A DNA stretch of 64,000 bases from Lepisosteus oculatus (lineage: Eukaryota > Chordata > Actinopteri > Semionotiformes > Lepisosteidae), in contig NC_090697.1 in assembly GCF_040954835.1 (NCBI RefSeq), forward strand, positions 8,258,501 through 8,322,500. The letters run 5' to 3'. The notes beneath the pieces are model-generated. The model was not told the origin of the DNA. It ran no database searches and worked only from the letters and a program-made list of their open reading frames with translations. Within the stretch, counting starts at the first letter, position 1, and each line of letters opens with the position of its first letter. This document shows positions 51,801 to 63,817 of the stretch, piece after piece. The translations under genes and the position numbers were made by a program.

Positions 51801-54800
51801 TAAAACTTGTTTATGGGGAAAAACTGTTTGGTGGTTTTAGGTTCTTAGATGAACACCATTACAGTTGATTCATTTTAGTTAAATGCCTATTATGTTGTCA
51901 CAATACAGATGTACATCATACTTTTAATATTAAGGAATAAAATGTGCACCATTATTAATTGCTTCCATTTGTCTGTTACATTTACATTTTATTTTATTAT
52001 TCAAATAGTGCCATTAATGAGATTATTTGCTCTTTATCCCATATACAGTACTGTTTTCTCAGCCAAATGTTTTGGAATAGTTTTCTTGTGAAAACTGAAG
52101 ACTTGTTTCTGCTGATGGCTTTGTTGTTATTCCAGGTCTGCTGGGAGTTGGCTTTCAGCAGTTTGGTTCAGAGGAAGAGTTAAAAGTAAACCCTCTACAA
52201 CATCTGTTTGATGTAAGTTAACATATAGTTGGATTTTTAAACCTCTTAATCAACGTTTCTCTTCTGAGAGTACACCAAGATTAAGTTAAAGTGATACTTT
52301 CAAAGCCAATGCAAACCATTGTTACTGAAATTGCAATCATAGTCTGATGTAACTTAGCAACAAAATATTTTGATGTTCGTAGGCCATTTGTGCAACACAC
52401 AATAATTGCAACTGCCACAAAATGGAATGGTTTGAAACCAAAATAAATTTGCTAGAAATGCAACAAAATTAGAGAAATTATCTTTAAATTGTCTCAAACT
52501 TGAAGCTAAGCACTTTGGAGAGTTTTAAGAAACCTGAAACTTGCTCTCCCCTGTCTATGTGGATGACACACAGAGGGAAGCACAACAGCAGAGAAATAGG
52601 AGAATTCTCTGCATATTTCCTGATAGTAGGATTAGACTATTGTTTCCTTAAAATTGTGTAATAAATCAACATGAATTTGGTTTCATAATATTTAACTATG
52701 TCCAGGTCTTGGGGATGCTGTGGTGTGAAGGGAGCTATAAAGACAAAACTTCCATAACTGGTATAAAGCGAGAATTATCTCTATGTGCTTCATTGATTTC
52801 TTGATCTCCTGCTGCTGTCTGCTCTGCAGGTGTACGTGCGAGTAAACAAGGAAGCTGAGAGAGATGAGAACATGCAGGAAGCTGCGCGGGAGTTCTTCAG
52901 GAGGCTTGAAACGGGAGAGAGTGGTGCTCTGTCCCTGTGGCAGCGCTTCAGAGAGATCAGTATTGTAGAGTACAGACGAGTCTACGAGGTTAGAACTCTA
53001 TTTAAGTGCTGTGCTTTTTCTCTTTCTGTTCATCGCCTTAGGTCAGCTTTTTCAAAAAGGGTTTCTCCAATCACCTTTCCTGACTGTGTGAAAACACAGT
53101 TGTTATTTGTATTGTTATTATTTGCTCTGCGTTTCGTGAACTGGCCATCTGCACTTCAGTATGAATTTAGTAAATCGTGCAGAGGCTCCGTTTGAAAGCC
53201 ATGAGTTCATTGCATGTGAACTTTGAAGAAAACTAAGTAAAAATGACAAAAAGGCCTCGAAGTTAAGGGGTAAATGTACTCACTCTGTTAAAAGACACGG
53301 TGTGAGGCCATAGTAGATGTTGAACCAAAAGGATTGCATGAAAGGTGAAAGTAAGACCGGGCTAAACCCAGTCTTCCCCAAGTCCTGAGCCTTTTAGTGA
53401 AATATTTCCAACGGGAATTCGTGTTTGCAGTGCAGATATTTTCAGACTAACCCATTTTGTTGGTATTTTATTACAACTGTGAAAAAGAAAAGAGTAAATA
53501 AAACACGCTGACAATGTAAACGTTATCCCCCCACGCACAGACACTGTTTCTAAGAAAAAGTCCGCAACCCCTGGTTGAAGACGCCTCAAACCTCTAAAAC
53601 GGTAGACACGAAATAATTCAAGTAGGCAGCAGCGTCAGCATGCGTAGGCCGCAAAGGAACAAGTAAAGGGTTATTCCCTGCTGAAAAGAGAAGAAAGTAA
53701 ACACAGTGTTTTGGCTGTGGAGCCTTCTTCGGGTGTGAGGAAGAGAGGGAAGCCCGCTCTTTCTCACGCCGAAAAAGAACACGGAGAATGTGAAATGTTT
53801 TTTTTGCCATGTACCCGCCCACGGCATGCTGTCTGATTCCCGATCTCCGCTCCCTGTGTGCCCGCGCAGCGTCTCGGCGTTCGCTTTGGGGAGTACTCGG
53901 GGGAATCGGCCTACCAGGGGAAGACCCAGGAGGTGCTTCATCTGCTCCGCTCCAGGGGCCTGTTGAAAACCACACCGTACGTCACAGGTTTTGGAAAAAC
54001 TTTGCAAGATAAAACTAGAGCAGAGTTTAAATAGAGCCCTTTGACAGAGGTTAGACCTCCGTAAATGAGATGTAAATGAGGATGCCCTTTCCTTTGAAAC
54101 AAATGGGGCTAATATGTGAATCAACGTGCTCGTTTCATACAAGTGCAAATAACAAGGGATGTTATTTGAGAGGGACGTCACGGCGGCACAGTTGTTAGCC
54201 ACACAGCACTGGGGCCCTCAATTCCAGACCTGGGGGTGCTGTCTGTATCTCCGGGGAGTTTTTTTGTTCTCCCTGTGTGTGGGTTCCCTCCGGGTGCGCC
54301 GGTTTCCTCCTGCAGTCCAAAGACATGCTGGTAGCTTAACTGGCTTCTGGGTGGATGCATTTTCTCACAGTGATCAGCAGCCATGCAGAATCTGTGCATG
54401 TGGGTTTACTGGTACATTTAACAGTGTGGTGAAGCCTGAACAGAGAAGGTAGTACATAGATAGCAAATCAAAGGAAATTACAGAATAAATACGGGTAGGA
54501 CTTTTTTAAAACTTCATCGCTGACTTGCATGTGAGTCATTTTACTCGTCCAGAGTTCCCGAAAGCTAGCCTGCAACGTGCCTGTTGAGATAAAAGATGTA
54601 TCAGTTTTCTTTTTACACATGGCGGAATTCCGCGAATTTAGGACAGAAATAAGTACACAGCACTAGAGAATCGGAATAACTGATAGTCAGGAACAAAGTG
54701 AGAGAAAGTAGCTTTGTATTGTTCTTGGTGTCGGAGGCTTGAGCTGAATGTTTTAACAGTGAGCTGCGCAGCAAAAGAGCTGTAAGAAATCATTTCAGTT

Positions 54801-57800
54801 TGTAGGGCACTTTTCCTAGGACGCTTGGTGAGGTCAATTAAAAAAACCGTGCCATAAGCGAAAAGGTTCTTTAAACTGTAAAGAAAGATGTTAAGAGAGA
54901 GTGGAATAAAATATGTTCTTGTATTTACAGTGTATGTTCCCATAATCTGCGGTGATTGTATTCTGCTTGCTTTAAGGACAGGAACCGGTGTAGTTGACCT
55001 TTCCCCAGCCAAGGATATGTCGTCGTTCACTACCGTCGTACGCAGTGATGGGACTTCTCTGTACATTACCAGGCAAGTTGAGCAAAGGCCTTCATACTGC
55101 CTTGACTGGCTCAGTCTTTAACTGTGAAGGGTCGGGATTAAATAGGGCCAGTTTAATCCATGTGTTAAAATTCTTCAGTTACACCTGCCTTTTCTTTGCT
55201 AAATCATTATTTAAAGTTCATTGTGGGCACGAACAGATTTAAGTTCAAGGAGAAGTGCTGTACCTGGCCTTGCGCTGGTGTAAATGATGACAGGTTTTAG
55301 TTTGTATTTGTCTATTGTATTTTACAGAGATCTTGCAGCAGCTGTAGATCGGAAGAATAAATATGATTTTGATGAGATGATTTATGTGGTAGGTCTTTTT
55401 ACACTCATTTATTTTTCCCCCATTAATTTGAGAGTAATATGCTAGTCCAGTCCCATCAAAATTGCTCAATCCTATCCTCTCGCTTAAAGTTTTTGTATTT
55501 TCCCCCAACCAAATTTCAGTGTGCAAAAATGAAGTTTCCAATTTTATGTTAATGATGTTGTATGCTTATATTTAAGACAGATAAAAGTCAGGAAACCCAT
55601 TTTAAGCAAATTTTCCAAGTCCTTCAGGCGATGGGATTCCAGTGGGCAGAAAGGTAAGAGGTTTAAATTATTCTGCAGTCTTCCCATCATGAGAAAGAAA
55701 CATAGGCCTACCACCAAGTACACTAACCTACCAAATGTTTGAGTCTTTTAATGACTTTTTAAATCACAATTGTTTCCGCGTAACGGTTTTTACATCTCCT
55801 GGAAATGTTAAATCTGTGCAACAACTATTTTAAATCTATGTTAAATCTTGCACTCGTGTCTCGGGCTGTTTGTAAACGACGGTGCCATTTTTCATTCATC
55901 TTTCGGCCTGCCTCCTGGCCGTACTGACTGGGTTGGCTTCCCTGCAGCTGCCGCCACGTTCCCTTCGGCCTCGTGCAGGGGATGAAGACCCGAAGGGGGG
56001 CCGTGGTCTTCCTGGAGGACGTGCTCGATGAAGCTCGCACGAGGATGCTCCAAAACATGAGGGACTCCAGAAGTAAGGAGGGCGCAGGGACCCCTGCACT
56101 ACAATTATAACGAATGAATGAATCGATCAATGAATGGATGATTGAATGGCTGGTTGGTGGATTGACTGATTGGCTGATTGACTTGGTTGACATAAACAAG
56201 AAACTCTGCTCAACAGGTGTTCAGTTAGAGTGGAGTGGAGCTGGTCCACACTGCTTGTTTCATTTTCTTTCTCATTGTCCTCGGCATGCTTTGTGAAACG
56301 GCTTAGGGTGTTGGGCGCAAGAAGTGTCGCAAGCGAAGAACAGGTTCTGCTCTTAATCATCGGGTTAAGAGTCAAGACTGCAGATGAGCTGCGCTGTACA
56401 CGCCTTACAACACTCACTGCTTTATATTCTTTCATCCTAAAAACACCTCTTTTCTTCTTCAACTTAAGGCTCCTGTGATTTGTGTAGTTTTAGCATCCTG
56501 TTTGTAAATGAGACCATCAGGCTTGGCTTAAAAACCTGCTCCACTTAAACCTATTAGGTAAACCAAGTGTACACTATTAATACACCTCTTGCTTGTATGA
56601 AGTTGATTAATTCACAGGAAACAAAAAATTAAAGATTTAAACTAAAGAAAAATTGTGTGTAAAACATTGCAAACTCAAACCATTGATAATATTGTGACAG
56701 TGTAGGCAATGGCCATTTACAGTACACATAACCCTTTTTCAAACAGTGTTTTTCTGTGTCTGATTATCACTGCGACCCTGAGCTTCCAGGAGACACTACT
56801 TAAGTAGGCATAATAATTATACCAAAATATAGCTGATTCATCAGCAGGTAAGGTTGAATGACAGTTGGACTATCCCATCTTATTAAACTGGATATCGAAA
56901 TTTGCCTTTTACAATATAGTCTTAGTGACATTTCAGAATCAGGCGTTTAATGCGGTTACAGTGCACAGATGTTAAAGTGTGTGTTTTCTTCTGCCGCCCA
57001 TATAAAGTCAGTGGAAGGCGAGTGGTCAGGCTCTGTGACATTATTCTAACACACAGCTGGGGTCTGGCTGGCTGGGACTCTTCCTGCCTTTCCCACTGCT
57101 GTCCAGGGGGGCTCATCTGCTGTCTGCAGAGTTCCTCGTCGCTTTCTGCCCGACCGCTCCCCCCTGGCTGCATCCTCCGCCGCCTGCCTCTTCCCAAGCA
57201 GGACCTCTGGAGCCAGGCTGCCTGCCTTTTAGAGATGGTGCTCTTGACACACACGCGATTGGCAGCCCATTTGCAGATGAAACAGTTTGTCAGTGCGGGA
57301 AGCTAGGAATTTCCCCCCATTGTCACATTCCTTATTTGACCAATCCTGACTCGACCCCGGTGGAGGGCTCGGACCATTTCTCTGACCAGGCGGGTTCCGG
57401 TTACAGCCGCTGGGCCCACCTGCAGGGAGGCGCAGGAGCTAGTTTGGACACGGTGACGTCAGCGCCCTCCCTGCGCGCAGCAGGGACCTCAGCCGCCTGG
57501 GCTGGGGGAGGTCTCCTTTAGCTCGCTCGCCTGGCTCCCTGTTGCGTTACGCCGGAGACCCGGGCTCGCGCCCAGGTGTGGCGGGACGAACCGGCGGAGG
57601 GCACGAGCCCGCGCGGAACCGCGACGGTCACAGAAGCAGCAGTCGTGTTGTGAACATTAGACAGTGGCTGTCTCGTGAACAAAGCCCTGAACGGAGTGTG
57701 TGTTGGCCACACTGCAGATTGAACTGAACTTGAACTTTATTGCCATATGTAACCGGTACTGGCACAATGGAATTCTTACTGACAGAAAGTCTCTCGATTG

Positions 57801-60800
57801 TAAAACAAGTGTAAAAAAGACAAAGTGCAAACAGTGCATCAAGACAATATACAAACAAACAATAGACAATGTGCAAGTAAACATGTAGACAGTTTGAATG
57901 TAAACAATACAGACGTGTAAACAATGACTGGACATGTGCAAGAGATAAGAAATCATAAAGAGGTAGATAGCGATGGTGTAGGTGTGGTCCGAGGGGGATG
58001 GCTAAATGTGTTCGCCAGTCTCACTGCTTGTGGATAGAAGCTATTGAAGAATCTAGTGGTAAGTGTCCGTATGCTCTTATATCTCTTGCCTGAGGGCAGT
58101 GGGGTGAAGAGCTCAAGAGGTTTCAAAGTTCATTAACGTGTGTGTGAACGTGAGGCCCCTTTGTCCTGTCCGAATCGCCCAGTCTAATAGCAGCTCCTGG
58201 CTTCTGAATGAAACGATTGGGAACGTGTTTCTTTTTTCTGCAGCAAGCAAGGACCTGGAAGACCCTGAGGGCACTGCAGAAAAAGTGGGTGTCAGTGCAC
58301 TAATCATTCAGGTAAGTAAGTTTTCCTCAGTGCTCATTCTGAAAAGGACTGCCTCAAACACAACAAACAAACACATTTGAAAAACAACAACTGATAAATA
58401 TTGTCACAAATGGGGGGCTAGGAAAACGGTGAAAATCAGTATTTGACCGAGCGGTTTAGTCAATCAATGAAATAATTATTCAAAACCCCCGTCTTGTAAT
58501 TCATTTCTAGTAATTACCCGAATGGCTGGTGTAACTAGAGGCAGGTGAATTCTTTATTCTCTGGCGCAGCTTTGTTGAGAGGAGTAATAATCCAGGCACA
58601 CTTGGTTAAAACAAATATTTATTACAATCACAAAACACAAACTACACTACACACCACGTACAACACACAAAGTTACTTTATATATACGGTATTTACAAAC
58701 AAGGCGTTTCAGAGGCCTGACATTCTGGTCACCCAGAAAACCCCAGACTGCTACTAAGCCCTAAACTCTTAATGCCTACAGAGGCCGCACAAGAGATGAG
58801 CTGCTTTCTAACTAAATACAAAGTAACCTGCAGTTAAATCTTTCTCTCTGCACCCTGGATACCACAAAATAAATGGGAGCCTATATCCTTATCCATAAAA
58901 TGCCCCCTAATCAGGAAAGACGTTTCTAACTGAGGTATCTTTTACCCAGGAAACCCAAGTCCCCTAAAACACAGAATAGCACGCTCTGTCTAACAAGGTT
59001 CAAATACTGAGCTCCAGTCAGGTTTGATTTGGATGATCATGAAGTAGGGGCTCTCACCTGGGGCAAGCTTCAAGTCCCAACTCCTCCGGACTCCTCACTC
59101 TGCTCTCCTTCCTCTCCTTGTTTCTTCCTTCTTTCTCTTGTTTCCTCTCTTTTTCTCCTCTTCTTTGTGCTCTCTTTCTGTGCTGCTCCTTGACAATCAT
59201 TAATCCACAACTTCCCTAAGTATACTAAGGTGTAAACTTTACTATTGCTCAACAAACATCCTCTCTGATTTGAAGTTAGAAGTATCTACTCTTCCCAGTG
59301 TCACAAACTTTATCTAATATCTTAGAGACACTTCTAAGTCACCTAAAGCTGTAACAATATTTACATCATATATTTGCTATTCTGTAAAACATTTGCTGTG
59401 TTAATCTTGGCAATGGCAGTATTGTCCAGCCTTGAGCGATGGTGTAAGTGCAGCTGCCTTACAGCTCTCAGGTCCCTGGATGGATTCTTGACTGCAGTGC
59501 CCTCTGTGTGGAGACTGCATGTTCTCCCTGTGGGTTTTTCCTTGGTTACCCTTAAGGCCCTAGGTGACCACTCCCTGTATTTTTGCCGAAAAACTTCCTG
59601 AAACGATTTAGATACAGTGAAACAGCTGGCTGGACAAAGAAATTAAATTCTAGGGCCTACAGTCACATGTGTTTGTCATGAGAGATATTTACCAAGGCAC
59701 CGTGCCCGTCCTTTACACAGCCACTGGGAGTGGGCCAGCGGACCAGAAATGCAGAGATCACACAAAAAAGCAGATTCTGACTGGTTGTTCTCCCACATTT
59801 CCAGGACTTTAAAGGCCCACTTCTGTCTGACTACAGGTTTGACTGGGACAGAGTTCTCCAGAGCCAGGGTGACACAGGAGTGTTCCTCCAATACACACAT
59901 GCCAGGCTCCGGAGGTAAGGCACTTGTCTCCCTGCTTGGCCTTCTGTGGGTTTCTCCAAAGATACTTGACATTTCCTGTTTCTAGAACACTGGACTAGTT
60001 ACAGAGGAGGGGAGGCCAGTGGACACAATTAGTCGCCGACTGATCCGAGAGTCTCATGCAGCCATGTCTTGAAAAAAGGTGGATCTTTGACAACATGGCT
60101 AGGTAGCTTGTTCCAGTCTCCCACAACCATTTGTGTAATAACAAAAGTACCTCCTGTTCAACTTTGCTAGTGTTTCTTGTGGGGTGCCGATCGATGTTAC
60201 ACATGAAGTACGTAGCTGGCAAGGAATGTATATTGATTGTTCACACCTTTTTACTTTTGTTTTTCTCCACTGTAGTCAAATTTAAAAGTCATTTCTGGTT
60301 GTCTCTGGAGTTTGAGGGGGACGCACCCAGCCTTTTTTCTGCTGTTGGTCTTTCCCTCCTGTTGTGTCTCTTCACAAGCAAACCAGACTGAAGCAGAAAT
60401 ACTAAACACGAATGAAAAGCAAACAACTCCTCCATCCTTAAATGCGTATACAGTACGTCATTGCCTGGAGCATAAGAAGGACAATGCGGGAGGTCCAGGC
60501 TTCTCCATTAACTGCAGGCCACTTCATTCACTGATATGAACTGAAACACATCTTTGCAGAACTCGACACAGTAATATCCTACTAAGCTGTCTGTTCCCCT
60601 TCCTGGGTATTTGGTGACGACTACTGTGCAGTGGTACCTGAATGACAATTGCCCTGTCTTTCAGAATTCCTGACACCTCAACTGCTTCTCTCCAGTAACT
60701 ACTATGGTTATAAAAAGTGTAGGATCAAATCCTTCCTCTTTCTAAAAGAATTTTTGTGAATGTTGTTTAATGGGACAGATTTAATCCTTTGTGGGGTCTG

Positions 60801-63591
60801 CAAACGCCTTCTGCTTTGGTAAATTCTAAAATACGGGATGAAGTTAATCTCCTTTCGGTCTTAACGTAGGCTTTTCCCACATGGAGTTGTCCCACCACAG
60901 TTTTGACTGTTTCAGTTTGCTGAGAATGTGCGATGGTGGAGAAGACAGGAACTTCGATCCTTCTCATCTTCAGGACCATGAGGCCACTGCTATTCTTCAG
61001 CACCTTCTACGGTAACTTTAATTGTCTTAGACCATAAAAATGAAAAATAAATTTGGGAAATGAATCCACTTGTGAATCCACACCTTCTACTTCAGCATGG
61101 TCTTTGCGTTCTACAAATTGCAGTTCGCATTCACTCAGCGTAGTGTCTTCATTTTGGTCATTGTCAAGCGACCTGAGTTTATAAGCGTTTCCTCTGGCCC
61201 TTTCAGGATTGAAAACGTTTGAATATCTCAGGTTAATGCCTCCATTTCTGTTCCTTAAGGCTGAAATTCTGTAAAGGAGTCGGACTGGGTAGCTTTCAGT
61301 CCTGTCAGTACCCTGGTTTGTCTCGTCGAAAAGAAGCAGGACTTGCGGTGTCGAGCAGTGTTGGACATCCGGTTTGCCTGCGTGGTTTTGAGCTGGATAG
61401 CATACAGACTGTGTTTTCCCTTCCACGTCACAGGTAGTGTGTAGGGTGATGGCAAATTTGTTTAAGAAGCCTTGGTATGCTTATGCAAAAGATCACCATA
61501 TACTCTTGTTTAGTTTGTTGTGCAACTTGTTCGCGTGTGCACCTGCTAAGTGCTGAGTGTTTCCATGGGCAGACAGGAGCTGGAGGAGACTTGGGCTGTG
61601 CTCAGCGAGGATGAAGGAGTTTCTGCACAGCTCTGTCGGTGCAGCTGGATCATCGTCCTTGCATTGCTGGGCCTATACGAGATTCCTCGTATCTTCCCTG
61701 AGTGTCCCCGAGCCCAGTATCACTCCTCCGATCAGTGCGAACGTTCCAATAATTGCAGGTTTTAAAGGAAAGCATGCAGTGTCCTTAATTCTCCTCCTCC
61801 ACATACACACCCTGTGCTGGTACAGGCTTTGTAGCTGTGTCAAATTTGTTAACAATTGAGGGTTTCATCTTGGGAGGGTGTGAAAAAGAAAATCATGGGT
61901 TTGCCGCTACAAGAAGTGCCTGCTGAAGGGTTAAGTCAATAACATGTAAGTGAGATGACCTGCTAATACCTGTTAAGTTAGCTTCCTGCTGTTTAGGCAA
62001 ACAGAACTATTTACATAGTTTTAACCCACTGAGAAACAGGTGGTTTGATAGTGCAGAAGTGCGAGAATTACACAATCTCCAAAATTCATGGTTACGGTAT
62101 GGCACCAATCAATTCATAATATTGAAAATAGTTGCTACTTCTGTAATGCTTTCTTAACAAAATTCCAGGCTTTTGTTGTTCCCCAACAGTTCAAATACCC
62201 ATTAGCTGCAGCTGTTTAACTGTGGGTGATGAGTTTATGAATTACTGGTTTTGCCTACAAGAATTATTTCTGTTTTTCCTTAGAACCCTGGATGTTTTTT
62301 TTTTCACCTTTGGATTTCAATTGTTTTCTTACACCCCAGCACTCCACCTCAGAGCCTGAGTGAGGCATTTTCAAATCTGTCCTGTTTAATTGAGGACTTC
62401 CGGGAGAAAGGGAGTTAATCATATACCCGCGAAAGCCCCCTTTTGTACAAACCTGTGCCATGAGCTCATATTGTAAAATGAGGCAAGGCTGTTTAATATG
62501 GCCTCATAAAGTGACAAAGTACATTCAGTCATTGCTGTCTATTATCAGAGAGGGGATTCTTGGTAAGGATTATTACAGACCTGTAAAATAAACATCACAG
62601 AGTGCATCTGCAAAGACTATAAAATTATACAGATTAAAAACAGACTCCTCTCCCTATAACTGCTGACTTTGCATGCACCCAGATGATATTGTGTACAGTT
62701 CAATTATACATTAACATGTAATTTTCTTCTGTCTGTAATCTAGGAAAAAGGTTTTTGGTAAAAGGGCTTATTTTGACACTTCATTTCTAGAAAATAGATT
62801 TTAAAGAGTTTTATCACTGAAACATGCACCATATCATTGGCCACTTGGGTTCTGCCTTTATCAAAACACATTTAGATTGTTCACCATATAAAACGTACAA
62901 TGTGATTTCAGGGGTGCCTGTGGAAATGAAGATATTGGCTGACGCAGACTGTGCTGTGTGCTTGTTCCTAGGTATGATGAAGTTCTCCTTCAGTCTTCAC
63001 AGGATCTCCAGCCCAAACACCTCGTCAACTTTCTGCTGACACTTTGGTAAGATTCACACACCCTTCCGTGCTGTGTGTGATTCCTGAAGAATTGTGCGTT
63101 AATTACACGCGAACAACACTTTGTTTTGTTTTGCAGTCGTCTGGCGGCTGTGGCTCACAAGACTCTGCCGGTGAAGGGCAGTCCCCCTGCTGTGGCCCAG
63201 GTACCTCACACTGCTGTCGAAGAAACCACACAAAGCCCCTGACAAACTGTGCTTTCTCCACAAAAGAGAGAGAGAGGAAAAGAACAATCCAGTCAGGAGT
63301 TAGCAAACGAAGCTGGAAGATCAGTGGCTGAATAGGAACACCATAACCCTGTATTGTACTAATCAGTTATTGGAGAAGGATGGATGGTTTTTATTATCGC
63401 ACACAGCAGGGCCAGTCTTCTCAGGAATGAAGGGATGACGCCTGATGGTCTGTTTGTGCATGGCCGGGACTTTTATTTTTAAAAAAAATGTTCTTGTTCC
63501 GCAGGCAAGGCTGCAGCTGTTTCGGAGCACGTGCATCGTGCTGGCCAGTGGCTTGAGGATTCTCGGCATAACGCCCGTCGAGAAGATGTGA
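45888..63591 (+). CDS. RARS2: Mitochondrial arginyl-tRNA synthetase, twenty coding exons
   Basis: RARS2 attaches arginine to mitochondrial tRNA-Arg in the matrix. Coding exons: 45888-45923, 46222-46295, 46824-46926, 47491-47574, 48954-49054, 49635-49690, 50610-50693, 52136-52212, 52830-52988, 53870-53976, 54977-55072, 55328-55388, 55577-55653, 55948-56072, 58244-58311, 59805-59914, 60916-61011, 62972-63046, 63137-63200, 63505-63591. The frame is open throughout: 1740 bases, 579 residues plus TGA (human 578, also 20 exons). Visible: a basic amphipathic N-terminus ([12 protein letters not shown]) suited to mitochondrial import; the class I HIGH signature as HAGH at residues 142-145; the Arg-specific [19 protein letters not shown]; the KMSKS-equivalent GMKTRRG at 383-389; ALIIQDFKG; the DALR anticodon-binding domain with LQYTHARL; and the C-terminal GITPVEKM. 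Introns are GT-AG except intron 11, which has a GC donor (55073). The intron 2 donor (GTTAAG) is weak. The start is fixed by family alignment; cytosolic RARS1 is excluded by the N-terminus and length. Confidence 0.96.
47265..47345 (-). repeat. L2/CR1-like tail fragment
   Basis: CCATCCATTTTCTAATTTA followed by GGAGCTGGAGCCTATCCTGG is the reverse-oriented tail of the same fish element type as at 22140-22292. It lies in RARS2 intron 3. Confidence 0.7.
47575..48953 (+). other. RARS2 intron 4
   Basis: AT-rich intron. I see no repeat, RNA or gene. The acceptor before exon 5 is CTCGTTTTGTTAG. Confidence 0.6.
50045..50165 (+). repeat. LINE-like 3' tail
   Basis: A GTATTGTGTTATGTC-type stretch followed by AAATTTCCCATCTGGTACAA and AAAGTAAAGT resembles the 'aatttccc ... 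gggacaataaag' tails of fish LINEs. It lies in RARS2 intron 6; no coding portion remains. Confidence 0.45.
50694..52135 (+). other. RARS2 intron 7
   Basis: AT-rich intron. Apart from a LINE-like tail at 51318-51445 nothing is recognised. Confidence 0.5.
51318..51445 (+). repeat. LINE-like 3' tail
   Basis: TTGTATTGTATTGTATTATT, then GTTTCCCTCACGGGATCAGT and AAAATATCTCTCTATCTCAT: the end of a non-LTR element of the type with a 'gggatcaataaagtatctatctatc' tail. Coding portion absent. Confidence 0.6.
53625..53745. mobile_element. Short retroposon, family A, copy 4
   Basis: Carries AGTAGGCAGCAGCGTC, GGAACAAGTAAAGGGTTATT, CTGCTGAAAAGAGAAGAAAG and GGCTGTGGAGCCTTCTTCGG in the same order as the other family A copies. 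No target duplication could be assigned. It sits in RARS2 intron 9, its end about 125 bases before the exon 10 acceptor (53870). Confidence 0.7.
54178..54400 (+). mobile_element. tRNA-derived SINE-like dispersed repeat
   Basis: CACGGCGGCACAGTTGTTAG (head with box A-like part), CTCAATTCCAGACCTGGG, then TTTTTTTGTTCTCCCTGTGT, GGTTTCCTCCTGCAGTCCAA and AGACATGCTGGTAGCTTAAC. This is the plus-orientation relative of 38290-38520, in RARS2 intron 10. Confidence 0.8.
55073..55078 (+). other. Non-canonical GC splice donor, RARS2 intron 11
   Basis: Exon 11 ends ACC AG at 55072 and the intron begins GCAAGT. Apart from the C at +2 it matches the strong donor consensus, as is typical of GC-AG introns. The acceptor (TTTTACAG at 55327) and the reading frame (AG + A giving Arg before DLAAAVDR) support this boundary. 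Confidence 0.9.
57336..57640. promoter_or_regulatory. CpG-rich block with perfect CRE inside RARS2 intron 14
   Basis: Unlike its AT-rich surroundings this block is dense in CpG and contains a palindromic CRE, TGACGTCA, at 57454-57461, as well as GC-rich strings such as CCGGAGACCCGGGCTCGCGC. No coding exon of a known family is recognised. It ends close to a LINE insertion (57721). It might be an internal promoter, an enhancer or the start of an unrecognised insertion. Confidence 0.45.
57721..58112 (-). mobile_element. Non-LTR retrotransposon 3' end (LINE copy 2)
   Basis: Aligns over its length with 6860-7232. On the minus strand the coding remnant lies toward 58112, and the 3' end at 57721 has GAATTCCATTGTGCCAGTAC, then GGCAATAAAGTTCAAGTTCA, a clean LINE terminus. 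It lies in RARS2 intron 14, ending about 130 bases before exon 15 (58244). Confidence 0.85.
59086..59184 (+). repeat. Polypyrimidine tract, about 100 bases
   Basis: An almost uninterrupted C/T run on the plus strand (TCTCTTGTTTCCTCTCTTTT and similar). Such tracts can form triplex DNA or slip in replication. It is far from any splice acceptor (next exon 59805). Confidence 0.7.
59440..59560 (+). repeat. tRNA-derived SINE-like fragment
   Basis: GTGCAGCTGCCTTACAGCTC, then GTGTGGAGACTGCATGTTCT and CCCTGTGGGTTTTTCC match the 54178-54400 element type with divergence. Confidence 0.6.
60041..60230. repeat. Dispersed repeat, family D, copy 2
   Basis: TCTCATGCAGCCATGTCTTG, AACATGGCTAGGTAGCTTGT and TCCAGTCTCCCACAACCATT match the order seen at 15597-15760 and 63818-64000. 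It lies in RARS2 intron 16. Confidence 0.6.
61012..62971 (+). other. RARS2 intron 17
   Basis: The longest gap within this part of RARS2. No repeat or gene is recognised. A 139-codon minus-strand open frame (61426-61007) has no family signature and overlaps exon 17's donor, so I do not call it. Confidence 0.5.
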
Positions 63592-63690
63592 ATTCCCAAA
63601 CATTTCCATCTTGGATTCCTTTCAAGACCTGTTCATACCTGAAATGTAGTGATGTAAGATACTGAACCAATAAAAAGTAAGTTTTCAACC
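63592..63690 (+). other. RARS2 3' UTR and poly(A) signal
   Basis: AATAAA lies at 63669-63674, about 78 bases after the stop codon, so the 3' UTR is short, roughly 100 bases. Confidence 0.8.
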
Positions 63691-63817
63691 GCTGTGCAAG
63701 TTTACTCATGGAAAGGCCCCCAAAGGCTGTGCATATCTAATGATGGAATAAGTTTGACATTAAGACGGGTTTAAAGCGGGATAAAGTCATTTGATCCTTC
63801 TAGTTTATGTGGTCTAG

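Larger units (their letters stand above)
58312..59804 (+). other. RARS2 intron 15
   Basis: Contains an unidentified AC-rich stretch (58600-58700), a pyrimidine-rich tract at 59086-59184 and a SINE-like segment at 59440-59560. No gene is supported. Confidence 0.5.

Noticed and set aside
61007-61426. 139-codon minus-strand open frame in RARS2 intron 17
   Set aside because: No recognisable family and it overlaps the end of RARS2 exon 17 by chance.
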